A stretch of DNA of 64,000 nucleotides from Rhynchospora pubera (GCA_028095005.1 CM051462.1:238818973-238882972), one strand, 5' to 3'. Shown: positions 43,354-54,396, counted from the stretch's first letter. A program made the numbers and translations. The notes: a model not told the origin generated them from the sequence alone.

Positions 43354-45888
43354 TAAACACCATGCAACCAGGCCTTAGAGCGTGGGGGAAATTAAGGGGT
43401 TGGTAAATACGGTACTATGTGTTGCTCCAAATTGCATCCTGTCTATTAGGGGGGTGGTGATGTTTGAGACCTTGACTGACTAGAGACCCATGTAAATATA
43501 CCCCCGTCCCTGTCCAGACACTAGTGCAGTCATGTAAAGCGTGGTTGGAAACGGTATAAGTCCCGCTATGATAACGGTTGCCTTACAATCAGACTATGTG
43601 TGTATGATGCATCATGTATGCCAAACTGAAATAAATTATTGCGTGGTATTATGACATGGTATGATGACCCAAATTGTGACCAAAATGATGACCAAATTAT
43701 GCTGTAACGCATGACGGTTACAGCCGGTCTAAGTGTGTGGTTGTTAACGTAGCTGCCCAGTCATGAAATCTGTACTTAGGCATGTATGGTTGCATGTACT
43801 GGAGGTGTCCCATGCATGTAACACTGGAATTGTCCAGTGGTGCCCTTTGTAGCTGACCAAAGGGCAGTCCAACTTGATTGACCAGCCCCAACAGATTAGT
43901 GACACCTATCTGCTTAGTCATTAGGCAGGGGGAGATTGGTTTGTTGACACCTAGTCCTCACTCCTTTACCTCTTTCTCTGGCCCAATTGTGTGGACAATT
44001 ATGCCCTTCTTGTTGCCAAATTCGTATCTGTTCTGTTCCCTACCAAAACAGGCCATTAGAGCTTGGTTTTGAGGCATTAGACAGTGGAAAGTAGTGTTTG
44101 GGACATAGCTGGATAGTTGGGAAGGTAAAGAATAAAGAATAAGGTTGCATGCATGATTTTGGCCCTGGTTTACCCAAAACAGGTTGGAAAATTCATGATG
44201 GTGCATGAGGTGTGTATAGTGGCTGGTTTCCATGACTCAAACAGACCTTTGGGATGATGATTGTGATGCATTGCATAGTATTATTGGTGCACCCTAACTG
44301 ACCATGTGCTAATGAGCACCATAGGTCTGGCGTTGGTTGGTAGACAAACCATGAGGCGGCGTGGCGAACACCCGCAAACCAGTCACGCAACAGTGTTTGG
44401 CTTGGCGCCTTTACCACATAGTTGCATGAGTGATAGGCTGTTCTTGTGCATGACTGTGACATAGGTTTTGTTCAATTGAACCAGACCCTGAGCAAAGTGA
44501 ATCGGTGGACTTGAGCGGTGAAGCGGGCGCTTCGCAGCAGTGAACGGCGGGTAAAGCGGAATAAGGTTTGAGGTGGGGATTTCACCTGGACCCTGACTCT
44601 TGTTGCTGTGCTAATCTTAAAGTATATTATACATGTTTCTCGTTGCCTTTGCATGACTTAGCATGTAGCTGCATGTATGAATTGCTATATTATATATATA
44701 CATATGCTACATGACTGTGCATAGGATGGATTGTTATCTCAGGACATGCATATTGAATGGTTTATAATATTGTGGCTGAATTGTGATATATGGTATGGCT
44801 GTGCTAATTGTGTGATGAATGGCATTTACATCTTTGGAAAGCGGCGTCATGAACCGTTGTTCCAAGGGCCGTGAAATAAGCGCTTATGTTCCGGGACTCA
44901 TGAATATGAGGGGGTAAATGTTCTCAGCAATTGAGTACTATTTGATTGTATTGATGGAAAGGCAATGATATGGCTGATTGGTAACCAGCCTAGTATTGTG
45001 CATGGATAGGTGTCCAACAAGTGCCGACTTTTGTATAAATTGAATGGCAGATTTCTTATGTTCCTTACTAGTCGGCCTTGCATTGCATAGCATGAATTGT
45101 TAACTATTTCATGATTAAGCTTTGTGTACAATGCAAACTATGTTCTTATATATAAAACAGTGTGTATTTAGTTCCGCAACATGAGACTTTGGGTTCATGC
45201 GTGGCTGGAACTAAATACCGCACTGAGAAATGGTTTCCTTTCTCACCGTACCATGTTTTCATGGGTTCCAGGTTTTGGCAGCGTGGGCTGAAGAGTTGGA
45301 GAAGTAAGCCATGTACATTATGTCAGGCTATGTTTTGTGTGTACTGGTGTGCTGTTACTTGTTTCATCGTATAATTATATGCTTGTGTGTGTGTAAACTT
45401 CAGTTACTAAGCTTACTAACTGTTGCTTGATGGGTTTGGGTTGGGAAAAAGTCTATAAACTGTGGGATTGATTGCCTTGATGGCTGGATGCTCATACATA
45501 CAAGAGAAACTCTGTCAGAATTTTGTTTTGCACAAGTACAAGCATAACCTCAGCTAAGTTTTGAAATTGTTTGCTTGCCAACTGTTTGGTACTTAGTATG
45601 ATAAAACATAGTGTTGTACTAAACGTCTCTAGGTTTGTCGATTGCAAAACAATATCATTTGGCATTTAACAATCTTCTTTGAGTTTTATAGGAAGAAGAT
45701 ACAATTTATGAGGACTTGGATAAAAGCTTTAAGAAAGATCAAGATCAAGTCATTAGAGAGCTTATAGGCTAGTTTAGACTAGGATAGAAGGTATACTTTA
45801 GTCCTTGTTTATCCTTAAAATGGTCTAGATAGCGAAAAGCTCAATAAACCAGCAAAATCCTGTTTTCTGTGACCTAGCGTCGTACAAC

Positions 45889-46462
45889 GCTAGATAGAGT
45901 TACACAACGCTAGAACAGCTAAATTCATACTTTTGTGAATCAACGTTGCACAACGCTATATAGAGTTAGGCAACGCTGATTCACAACGTTGTACAACGCT
46001 CAGTAGAGTTGTACAACGCTGCAGTTAAGTAACTTGGAAATTTTCCTGAGTACCATCGTGCAACGCCATATAGCGTTGCACAACGCCACAAAAATTCCAA
46101 GTTAGCTGTGCTGTTTTTACATGCAAAGTCTCTGGAGACGTTAGCCAACGTCTTTCAGCGTTGGGTAACGTTAGCGTTGTGTGACGGCATATAGAGTTGT
46201 ACAATGCTCTGTTGAATCTGTCAGAGTTGTTCCTTTTGTCTCCCTTTAGCGTTGTGTAACGCCATTCAGTGGCAAGCAACGCTCTGACAATTTCCAACGG
46301 AATTGTCGGAGCTTTCCTTTGGTTTTACACTCCTGCGTTGTGCGACGGCAAATAGCGTTGCACAACGCTCTGACAGACCAACGGCTATATTAAAGAGCCG
46401 TTAGAATTTACAACGGTCATATTCCAGCGTTGTATAACGCTATTCAGCGTTGTACAACGCTG
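45889..46462. repeat. Palindrome array in U3 (GCGTTGYACAACGC)
   Basis: Half-sites AACGC and GCGTT recur roughly every 20-40 bases, often separated by TATAGAGTT or TATAGCG. The same array is in the other LTR at 49075-49648. It lies directly upstream of the TATA box, where LTR enhancers sit. Confidence 0.85.
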
Positions 46463-46501
46463 TGGCCTGTTTTTTGCTGGGGAACTGCTCATTTCGAGCC
46501 C

Positions 46502-46510
46502 TATATATAT
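46502..46510 (+). promoter_or_regulatory. TATA box of the TR-GAG 5' LTR
   Basis: TATATATAT followed by CCACCCCTTGTTCTCTCTCT, giving a likely start about 30 bases on. Confidence 0.65.
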
Positions 46511-47078
46511 CCACCCCTTGTTCTCTCTCTTGGAGTTGCTTCACTTTGCAAAATTAGACCAGAATTGAGCCTTTGAGCACAGGGATACTCTCCCACTTGA
46601 GCTTTTCATAGCTAGACCATCTTGAGAGATTTAGTAGCCTCAAACACCACCGCCCCGACATTGTCGCTAGGTGTAGGTTGGAATAGGTTGAGAGCTCTTC
46701 TCCTTTGAGGCCGTTGTGCCATTCGAGTTAGGCCGATCCGCCTCGAGTGTCCTTGTGACGAGGTGATTCGGTTCGAAGTTGTAGTCCCGTTCGTGTTGGA
46801 ATTGAACGGAGCGCACCCTTTCGTGGTAGCGGAACTCCCGGAGACGTACGACTAAGGCTAGCATTTTCTAGCGGGTCGGAACTCCGTAATCATATCGAGT
46901 GTTCAATTTCTCTCTCTCTTTTTCTCTTTATTATCTTGCTATACTTGAATTGCTTGTGTGCTTGCTTGTATTGGGTACCAATTGAATTGTGTTAGGGTAG
47001 TTCATACCAAACCGGTCCAAAACCTTAAATTGCTTCCGCTAAATCTTGATTAAGCCGCCTCCATTAGGGACAACAAAG

Positions 47079-47090
47079 TGGTATCAGAGC
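47079..47090 (+). other. Primer-binding site (initiator tRNA-Met)
   Basis: TGGTATCAGAGC three bases after the 5' LTR. Confidence 0.9.
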
Positions 47091-47131
47091 GGGAACCTCG
47101 ATTAAGCTATTCTTAATCTCGGTTTTCGATC

Positions 47132-48505
47132 ATGGCGGCTAGAATGGTACAAAAACCGGGTAAATTGGACCATACTTGCACAAATTTCTCTATTTGGAAA
47201 AATGGTATGGTTGGCTACCTCAAAAGCATGGGTGTTTGGTATATTGTGTCAAATGAATCTAGATTTAAACCAAATACTAACAAGCTTACCACCGAAGCCT
47301 TGAGGGAAAAGGAGGACAATGACTATGCGGTCAATGTCATCCTAAGCTCGGTACATGAATCAATTGGTAGCACACTTGCTTGCGATTTTGATATAGCTAG
47401 GGACATATGGAGAGCCATCTTGAGTTGTTTTGAAGGAAGCCAAATGGGAGGAGTTCACACGGATTCGGAGCTCGATCCATGTACATCCGATTCGGACAAC
47501 TACGAAGAACATGCATTCATTGCCAAAGAGATGGAATCCCCGATTCTTTCAAATCATTCCACTCCATCAACATCACCAAAGATATGCTCTCCTAAGGTAT
47601 ATCTTCCTCTCAATGAATCTCTTAGTAGTAGTGATAGTGAGAGTGATGATGAACCAACTTGTTCAACCAAATGTGTTGATTGTGATAGGTTGAACTCTAT
47701 TCTTGATGCTACCCATGATGCCTTGGTTAGGAAAGCCGATACCATAGAAACTTTAAAAACCAAGGTAGATGAGCTTACTTCTAAGATGGGTGAGTATGAG
47801 GCTAAAATTAAGGAGCTTGAAAAACAACTTGAAAAACCGATTTTAGCTCAAGCTCCTAAAACGAATTTGAAAAACCTTTTCAAAGGTCAAAAGCCTCATG
47901 ACAAGTCCGGTCTTGGTTACCAAAAGCCTTATCAAACCAAGAAAAGGAACTTGTCACATAATAATGGGAAACAAGTTGCACAAACCACACAATTTCAAAA
48001 ACCTAGAAATTCTCGTGGTCATGCATATATGTACCAAAGGAAACCTAGAAACACTAGAGTGCAAAACGAAAAGAATTTGCAAAATCAAGAAAAGAAAGTT
48101 TTTGTTCCAAAGGCGTCCAATAAAATTTATTTTAGAGGACCCGATGGATGGTTTTATGAATTTAAAGAGCAACACTCTTCTCAAAACCACAAAGCTCAAT
48201 CCAATGGGCATAAAAAGAATGTTTCCCAACATTTCCAAAAGGATCGCAAAAAGGATTTTAATGCCTCATCCTATGATCCTAAGAAGAAGGCCGAATACCT
48301 TAGAGCCCATTACTATTCTCATTTTGTCAAGGGTTCTACCATGCCTAAGCCAACCAATACATATTGCAACTATTGTTGTCAAAATGGTCATATCTCGTTG
48401 GAATGCAAACTTAGGAAACCAAATGGTGAGTCCAAAGGTAAGTGGGTTCCAAAAGCTTGTACCTCTAGTGGTACAACTAGTGGTATGGTAACCAATATGG
48501 CCTAA
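47132..48505 (+). CDS. Gag-like protein of the TR-GAG element
   Basis: 457 residues, intact. The N-terminus (about 1-105) resembles copia Gag of the DUF4219/UBN2 type (NFSIWKNGMVGYLKSMGVWY, ARDIWRAILSCFEGSQ) but breaks off where the main Gag helical domain should continue; an acidic Ser-rich segment follows. Around residues 185-235 is a coiled coil (DRLNSILDATHDALVRKADT, ELTSKMGEYEAKIKELEKQL). A basic, Gln/Asn-rich stretch leads to one CCHC knuckle at 412-425 (CNYCCQNGHISLEC) and KGKWVPK, as in Sirevirus-like Gag. No DSG protease motif follows; the frame stops at 48505. The product would bind RNA and perhaps join the particles of a partner element. Confidence 0.87.
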   Translation: MAARMVQKPGKLDHTCTNFSIWKNGMVGYLKSMGVWYIVSNESRFKPNTNKLTTEALREKEDNDYAVNVILSSVHESIGSTLACDFDIARDIWRAILSCFEGSQMGGVHTDSELDPCTSDSDNYEEHAFIAKEMESPILSNHSTPSTSPKICSPKVYLPLNESLSSSDSESDDEPTCSTKCVDCDRLNSILDATHDALVRKADTIETLKTKVDELTSKMGEYEAKIKELEKQLEKPILAQAPKTNLKNLFKGQKPHDKSGLGYQKPYQTKKRNLSHNNGKQVAQTTQFQKPRNSRGHAYMYQRKPRNTRVQNEKNLQNQEKKVFVPKASNKIYFRGPDGWFYEFKEQHSSQNHKAQSNGHKKNVSQHFQKDRKKDFNASSYDPKKKAEYLRAHYYSHFVKGSTMPKPTNTYCNYCCQNGHISLECKLRKPNGESKGKWVPKACTSSGTTSGMVTNMA

Positions 48506-48806
48506 ATACCAAGTTTACCCCCGGTCTTATAAGCCAAATTTTTAGGGGGAGCCTCTTTATTTCTATCTTATTTTTGTTTGAGAGGTTAAATTTGGTCACA
48601 CTACTTTGAGTAGTGCTCTAAATTGGTTCTCCAATTCTTTTTCTCCAAAATTAAGGGGGAGCCATAAATTTAGGGGGAGCTTTGGTACAATTTTCACTTT
48701 TTGTCGATTTACAAAAAGGGGGAGAATTGTAGTAAAGCTTGTGAAATGCCAAAATTTAATCGCTTTACTAATGATATTGTTTTGCAAATCGTCAAAAGGG
48801 GGAGAT
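48506..48806 (+). other. TR-GAG 3' internal region and polypurine tract
   Basis: AGGGGGAG blocks recur (about 48540, 48655, 48671, 48716), and the last, AAAAGGGGGAGAT (48794-48806), abuts the 3' LTR and is the likely polypurine tract. Repeated GGGGGAG is typical of Sirevirus-like elements. Confidence 0.75.
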
Positions 48807-50270
48807 TGTTGTACTAAACGTCTCTAGGTTTGTCGATTGCAAAACAATATCATTTGGCATTTAACAATCTTCTTTGAGTTTTATAGGAAGAAGATACAAT
48901 TTATGAGGACTTGGATAAAAGCTTTAAGAAAGATCAAGATCAAGTCATTAGAGAGCTTATAGGCTAGTTTAGACTAGGATAGAAGGTATACTTTAGTCCT
49001 TGTTTATCCTTAAAATGGTCTAGATAGCGAAAAGCTCAATAAACCAGCAAAATCCTATTTTCTGTGACCTAGCGTCGTACAATGCTAGATAGAGTTACAC
49101 AACGCTAGAACTGCTAAATTCATACTTTTGTGAATCAACGTTGCACAACGCTATATAGAGTTAGGCAACGCTGATTCACAACGTTGTACAACGCTCAGTA
49201 GAGTTGTACAACGCTGCAGTTAAGTAACTTGGAAATTTTCCTGAGTACCATCGTGCAACGCCATATAGCGTTGCACAACGCCACAAAAATTCCAAGTTAG
49301 CTGTGCTGTTTTTACATGCAAAGTCTCTGGAGACGTTAGCCAACGTCTTTCAGCGTTGGGTAACGTTAGCGTTGTGTGACGGCATATAGAGTTGTACAAC
49401 GCTCTGTTGAATCTGTCAGAGTTGTTCCTTTTGTCTCCCTTTAGCGTTGTGTAACGCCATTCAGTGGCAAGCAACGCTCTGACAATTTCCAACGGAATTG
49501 TCGGAGCTTTCCTTTGGTTTTACACTCCTGCGTTGTGCGACGGCAAATAGCGTTGCACAACGCTCTGACAGACCAACGGCTATATTAAAGAGCCGTTAGA
49601 ATTTACAACGGTCATATTCCAGCGTTGTATAACGCTATTCAGCGTTGTACAACGCTGTGGCCTGTTTTTTGCTGGGGAACTGCTCATTTCGAGCCCTATA
49701 TATATCCACCCCTTGTTCTCTCTCTTGGAGTTGCTTCACTTTGCAAAATTAGACCAGAATTGAGCCTTTGAGCACAGGGATACTCTCCCACTTGAGCTTT
49801 TCATAGCTAGACCATCTTGAGAGATTTAGTAGCCTCAAACACCACCGCCCCGACATTGTCGCTAGGTGTAGGTTGGAATAGGTTGAGAGCTCTTCTCCTT
49901 TGAGGCCGTTATGCCATTCGAGTTAGGCCGATCCGCCTCGAGTGTCCTTGTGACGAGGTGATTCGGTTCGAAGTTGTAGTCCCGTTCGTGTTGGAATTGA
50001 ACGGAGCGCGCCCTTTCGTGGTAGCGGAACTCCCGGAGACGTACGACTAAGGCTAGCATTTCCTAGCGGGTCGGAACTCCGTAATCATATCGAGTGTTCA
50101 ATTTCTCTCTCTCTTTTTCTCTTTATTATCTTGCTATACTTGAATTGCTTGTGTGCTTGCTTGTATTGGGTACCAATTGAATTGTGTTAGGGTAGTTCAT
50201 ACCAAACCGGTCCAAAACCTTAAATTGCTTCCGCTAAATCTTGATTAAGCCGCCTCCATTAGGGACAACA
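48807..50270 (+). repeat. 3' LTR of the TR-GAG element
   Basis: 1464 bp, same length as the 5' LTR. Differences seen include CCTGTTTTC/CCTATTTTC, TACAACGC/TACAATGC and GCGCACCC/GCGCGCCC. Confidence 0.93.
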
Positions 50271-50378
50271 CATAGCATAGTGATTTGTGGCCAAATAGTA
50301 AGCCTTGCAGTGCGTGCGAAGCACGTGTCTGCGGCAGGAATCTGTCACGCCGCCGTTGCGGGGTGTGACACCCCGGTG

Positions 50379-51317
50379 GTAATGTTTATAGCTGGAGGAG
50401 ATGCATCTGGAGGCGACAAACCCCATCAATGAGCTTCATACGCAGATCCAAGAAGATTATCTCAACCTTCGCGTTATGAAGTGTTTCACTTGCATGCAGA
50501 AGGATCTCTAACCAATACCAGGATATCTTTCGGACCTGAAGATTGCATAGGTGTCTGTTACCCACATGATGACGCTATAGTGTTGATGCTACGGATATAT
50601 GACAGACGTGTCAAGAGAATTTTAATTGATACTGGAAGTTCAGCAGATGTGCTATATTTCGAAGCCTTGAGACAGTTGAACCTGGCTTCATACCCTTTGA
50701 TTCCGATGGACACGCCGTTAGTCGATTTTGCAGGAAACACGGTGATACCATTAGGGACAATTGATCTAGAGGTTGAATTTGGGGAACCCCCGAATAGTAT
50801 AGTATCAAGGGTGAAATTCATAGTGGTTAATGCACCGTTTGCCTATAATGTGATTCTTGGAAGGAAATCCTTAAATGATATCGGAGTAATCGCTTCGACC
50901 AAGCATCTCATGATCAAATTTCCCACTAGGCTCGGGGTAGGTGTGGTAAAAGGCGATCAACAAAAAGCCAGAGAATCCTACCAAGCAGCGGTGGTTGATC
51001 AAGTAACACAGAAAGAAAAGGGGACTTCGGAAAAGAAAGTGCGAATACCAAATTTGGGTGCTCCAGGAGAGGAGGTGGAAGAAGTGGAGTTAAGCGAGGG
51101 AGTAACTACTAAAATAGGAACAGCGTTCGAATCAAAGGATAGAGAGTTGGTAAAAGAATGTCTCAGACGAAACAAAGGAGTTTTTGTTGCCGAACGAGGA
51201 CAGATGCCGGGTATTAAAAGAGAGATTGCAGAACACAAAATCAAACTCTTCCCAAATGCCCGACCAGTGCATCAAAAGAAAATAAAATTTGGTCCCGAGC
51301 GAAGAGCGATAATCTAA
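50379..51317 (+). pseudogene. Tat-type gypsy Gag end and protease
   Basis: The frame resumes with VMFIAGGDASGGD, hits a TGA near 50430, and continues as GSLTNTRISFGPEDCIGVCY and the aspartic protease ILIDTGSSADVLYFEALRQL, FAGNTVIPLG and NAPFAYNVILGRKSLNDIGV. The DTGSSAD motif and spacing are those of Tat/Ogre gypsy elements. A linker to the RT follows, ending in TAA at 51315. That stop and another near 51410 stand in the same frame as the RT, so they are point nonsense changes, not frameshifts. Confidence 0.87.
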
Positions 51318-52145
51318 GAAGAGATTCAAAGGTTACTCGCAGCCTGGTTTATTCGGGAGGTCAAATGTCCTACTTGGCTGGCCAATCCAGTGGTAGTTCC
51401 GAAACCTTAAAATATATGGAGAGTGTGCATTGACTTCACCGACCACAACAAAGCTTGTCCAAAAGATTCCTTTCCATTGCCGAATATTGATGCGTTAGTA
51501 GATTCGACAGCAGGTTTCTCTCACTTAAGCATTGTCGATGCCAACGCAAGTTATCACCAAATTAAAATGTGTCCAGAAGATGAGAAAACCAGCTTCCTCA
51601 CAGAGAAAGGAATCTATTGTTACAACGTCATGCCTTTCGGTGTAAAAAACGCAGGTGCAGAAAATCAAAGCAGGGTAAACAAAATGTTTCAGGAGGAAAT
51701 CGGAAAAATCATGGAGGCATATGTTGATGATATGGTGATCAAAAGTTATTCAGGGGAAGATCATGTGCAGCATTTGGAGAGGGTGTTCACAAAAATGAAA
51801 GAAGTCGGAATGCGACTAAACCCGAAGAAGAGTTTTTTCTGTCTTGGAAGTGGGAAGTTCTTAGGGTTTATCGTCTCCGAAAGAGGCATAGAAGTTCATC
51901 CGAGTAAGTGCCAGGTGATTGTAAACATGGAGCCACCAAAAACTGTAAAGGAAGTGCAAGAGTTGACAGGGCGAATAGCTGTCCTAAACAGATTTATTTC
52001 GAAATCCGCCGAAGTATTCCAACCTTTTTTCCAGACAATCCGGAAAAACAAAAAATTCCAGTGGACAGAAGAATGTCAGAATGCTTTCGAAATAATAAAA
52101 GAATATTTGGCTACCCCACCGATCATCAGTAGACCCACGAAGGGC
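51318..52145 (+). pseudogene. Tat-type gypsy reverse transcriptase, truncated
   Basis: Recognisable RT from the region of WRVCIDFTDHNKACPKDSFP through NIDALVDSTAGFSHLSIVDA, MPFGVKNAGAENQSRVNKMF, the active-site YVDDMVIKSY, KSFFCLGSGKFLGFIVSERG to the connection domain ATPPIISRPTKGETLY. There RNase H should begin, but the sequence passes in frame into transposase sequence at 52146. RNase H, integrase and LTRs are missing. Two nonsense codons lie near its start. Confidence 0.88.
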
Positions 52146-52828
52146 GAAACTCTTTACAATGTAGATCGATTTGTAGATGGTCACTATAGCATGCAAAACC
52201 AGCACATGATATGGTCAGCAGGTCGGTTTCATTGTTACAAAGATGAGGATGAATGGCCAGTTTATACAGGTCCGATAATTGTCCCCGACAAGAGTTTGGT
52301 CAATCGAGGAAGGTGCAAAATCATTCGTGCAGAGATGTGGATGGATAGGATGGAAGGAAGGAAAGGTGGAGGTTCCACAAGAAAACACAAAAGAAAAATC
52401 AAGGTCAAGCTTCAACCAGTCAACCGCGACAACCAGCACCTCCGCCGCCATATCCGATGGACGCATTGCAATCCGGTCGATACACCAGCAGACCACCAAC
52501 AAGGGCCAACAGTCCAAGAAAGACAGCGAGTACTGAACATACGGTTCAGACTCGTCAAACACCCATTCAACCAGGACGAATGTTATTGCATGTTGATCCA
52601 CGAAACAACAATAATAGGGACGACCAAGGTTCTGTACAACCACGGAGAAATTCTATAAGCATTGATCCACAGGTAAGAGATGTCGCATCTAGGAATATGA
52701 GAAGTGAGTCGGCTAGGTTTCCAACTAGCTCAACATATCAAGGCAATACATCAGGGGAGAGAGGACGAAAAGGATTGTTTGGGGGAAAATTTCGCAATCA
52801 ACTGTCTTTCGGTAGGATGAAAAAATGA
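52146..52828 (+). pseudogene. Mutator-like transposase, C-terminal part
   Basis: The same open frame that held the RT continues as NVDRFVDGHYSMQNQHMIWS, DEDEWPVYTGPIIVPDKSLV and RAEMWMDRMEGRKGGG, the segment that follows the SWIM finger in plant MULE transposases (YS...W.....I.P......GR..). It fits the SWIM part at 42418-42650. A frameshift near 52450 moves the rest into the frame ending at 52828 (DALQSGRYTSRPPTRANSPR, GKFRNQLSFGRMKK). So the gypsy piece lies inside one transposase gene. Confidence 0.72.
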
Positions 52829-53523
52829 AAAAATTGAAGTTTAAGTGTTGTCGTAATTTTATATATTGTAATGGAATGTATTGTTATTTTATGTATTGTA
52901 ATTTTTAGTTTGAATTTCGAATTTATGCAGTATAATTTTTATTTACTGTAATTTTTATTTTATGTATTATAATTTTTATGCATTCCAATTTTGAATTTCG
53001 AATTTATGTATTCTAATTTTTATGTCACTGTAGTCTGTAGTTAGTATTAAGAAACCCTGTTACAAAATTTCAATGACGGAATGGACTTCTCTTAACCTAT
53101 TATAACGCATTTGTAAAATGGGTACAAACATTCTTAACCTATTATAAAACGCATTATAAAGTAGAACATGACAAAAAATTGTGACAATCATAGACTGACA
53201 TAATGACAGACTGACAAACCGACATGAAAATGAATTTACCCTTTTATAAAACGCGTTAAAAGGCTTTGTACCCTTTCATAAAACACATTAAATGGCTTTG
53301 AACCCGTTTGAAGAACGGGTTCATGCCCTACTTTCTTGTCGTTTTCCATCATCATTTCAATTTATAAACCGAACCCAAACCGCAAATCTCATCTCACATC
53401 TCTCATTCTCACCTCTCTCATTCTATTTCTCTTTCTTTATATCTCATATATTGTCAATTAAACCCAAAATAGACACTGGTAGAAATGTTAATAAGTGCGA
53501 AATTATAAATAAGAGATTTTCAG
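52829..53523. other. AT-rich flank with ATAAAACGCGTT motifs
   Basis: Repeats of TGTATTGTAATTTTTA-like sequence (52860-53030) give way to TATTATAAAACGCATT, TTTTATAAAACGCGTTAAAA and TTTCATAAAACACATTAAAT (53138-53295), the first members of the motif array continuing to 55.9 kb. Confidence 0.6.
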
Positions 53524-53657
53524 GTGGAATCTGTTATTATGTACAAAGATCGGCCCAGATGTTCAGCTCGCTAACTTCATCATTATCTGAGGTAGACCAA
53601 CACTATGCTGCCTACGATCATGGGTCATGGACGGTAGAGTTTTGCCGATCCAATTAG
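53524..53657 (+). CDS. Short exon of an unknown repeat family, copy 1
   Basis: After an AGATTTTCAG acceptor the exon starts GTGGAATCTGTTATTATGTA. The frame GGICYYVQRSAQMFSSLTSS, LSEVDQHYAAYDHGSWTVEF, CRSN ends at 53657. The start is shared with copies at 54086 and 55503 on the minus strand. It could be the last exon of a small gene or part of a mobile element. No known domain. Confidence 0.3.
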
Positions 53658-53903
53658 GGAAGAACTCGACAACGGTCAAAGGCTCTCGCAGAATTGGGCA
53701 AATCGTTGTTTTCATATTAATGAGAATTGTTGAAATGGAAATTATTGTTATTTTTTATATTAATGAGTTATGAATATTGTAATGGAAATTGTTATTAATT
53801 TTTATATTAATGAGTTATGAATATTATAACAATATTAATTTTCAACACGAAAATAAAAGAAAAATTATAAAAAAAATTTCAATGCATTAAGATTGGCTAT
53901 CTA

Positions 53904-54086
53904 TTACAGCAATGGCAAAAAAAAATGTAAATTAAAATACATTACAATTTTGAACCACATAATTTTCAAACACAACAAGTAGAAAAAAGTCGGGCCGCTC
54001 AGAATAAACTGTTCTCTCCAACTAGTACAACAAAGTTGGTCCCCAGTTTGTGGCATCCGTCCTCTACACATAATAACAGATTCCAC
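53904..54086 (-). pseudogene. Short exon of the same family, copy 2
   Basis: The minus strand from 54086 reads GTGGAATCTGTTATTATGTG, but the AG acceptor of the other copies is AC here. The downstream part shares ATGTGGTTCAAAATT with copy 3. A stop comes early in the frame matching copy 1. The 60-codon ORF in another frame is not supported by the other copies. Confidence 0.35.
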
Positions 54087-54331
54087 GTGAAAATTTATAA
54101 TTTAAAATTGCTGGAATATTGAAATTTTCTATAGTTGAATTTTTGTGTTTTTTTTTTTGTGATTTTGTGATACGAAATAGATGAACGAGTTTAGAGTTAT
54201 ATATAGGAAATTATTTATGCGTTTATAAAATGCGCAATAACCTTTCTAGCGCTTTTTATAAAGGGATAAGAAGGGTCTGCCAAAATTCACCGCTCAAACA
54301 CTGTATCACGCTTCCCAAAACATAACTGACA

Positions 54332-54396
54332 CCTTCGTACCCGTATATAAAACGCGTTCGAAGCCTTCAAACGCGTTTTATAAACGGGTACGAAGG
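54332..54396. repeat. Palindrome CCTTCGTACCCG...CGGGTACGAAGG
   Basis: Arms of about 31 bases containing ATAAAACGCGTT and its inverse AACGCGTTTTAT with a very short centre. One of three long palindromes in the array. Confidence 0.9.

Larger units (their letters stand above)
45612..47075 (+). repeat. 5' LTR of the TR-GAG element
   Basis: 1464 bp. U3 holds about 18 imperfect copies of the palindrome GCGTTGTACAACGC between 45889 and 46462. A TATATATAT box at 46502-46510 and a CT-rich leader follow. Confidence 0.93.
45607..50275 (+). mobile_element. Gag-only LTR retrotransposon (TR-GAG type)
   Basis: Two 1464-bp LTRs (45612-47075 and 48807-50270) start TGTTGTACTAAACG and end GGGACAACA. I counted about seven differences. 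CATAG flanks the element on both sides (45607-45611, 50271-50275). A primer-binding site and polypurine tract are present. The 1.7-kb interior encodes only a Gag-like protein; protease, integrase, RT and RNase H are absent, with no room for them. This matches the TR-GAG class described in plants: mobile only with enzymes from another copia element. Confidence 0.92.
43354..50378 (-). mobile_element. LTR-like non-coding insertion, itself split by a TR-GAG element
   Basis: The Gag frame breaks at GTCATG (43348-43353) and resumes at GTAATG (50379-50384), suggesting a 5- to 6-bp duplication with one change. The pieces 43354-45611 and 50276-50378 have no coding capacity. Near the right end the minus strand reads TGTCACACCCCGCAACGG from 50370, a common start of plant gypsy LTRs, which suggests a solo LTR on the minus strand. 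The exact ends are uncertain. Confidence 0.55.

Noticed and set aside
46025..46297. 90-codon minus-strand ORF, identical in both TR-GAG LTRs (also 49220-49492)
   Set aside because: It is conserved only because the LTRs are near-identical. It runs through the palindrome array in U3 and has no coding character.
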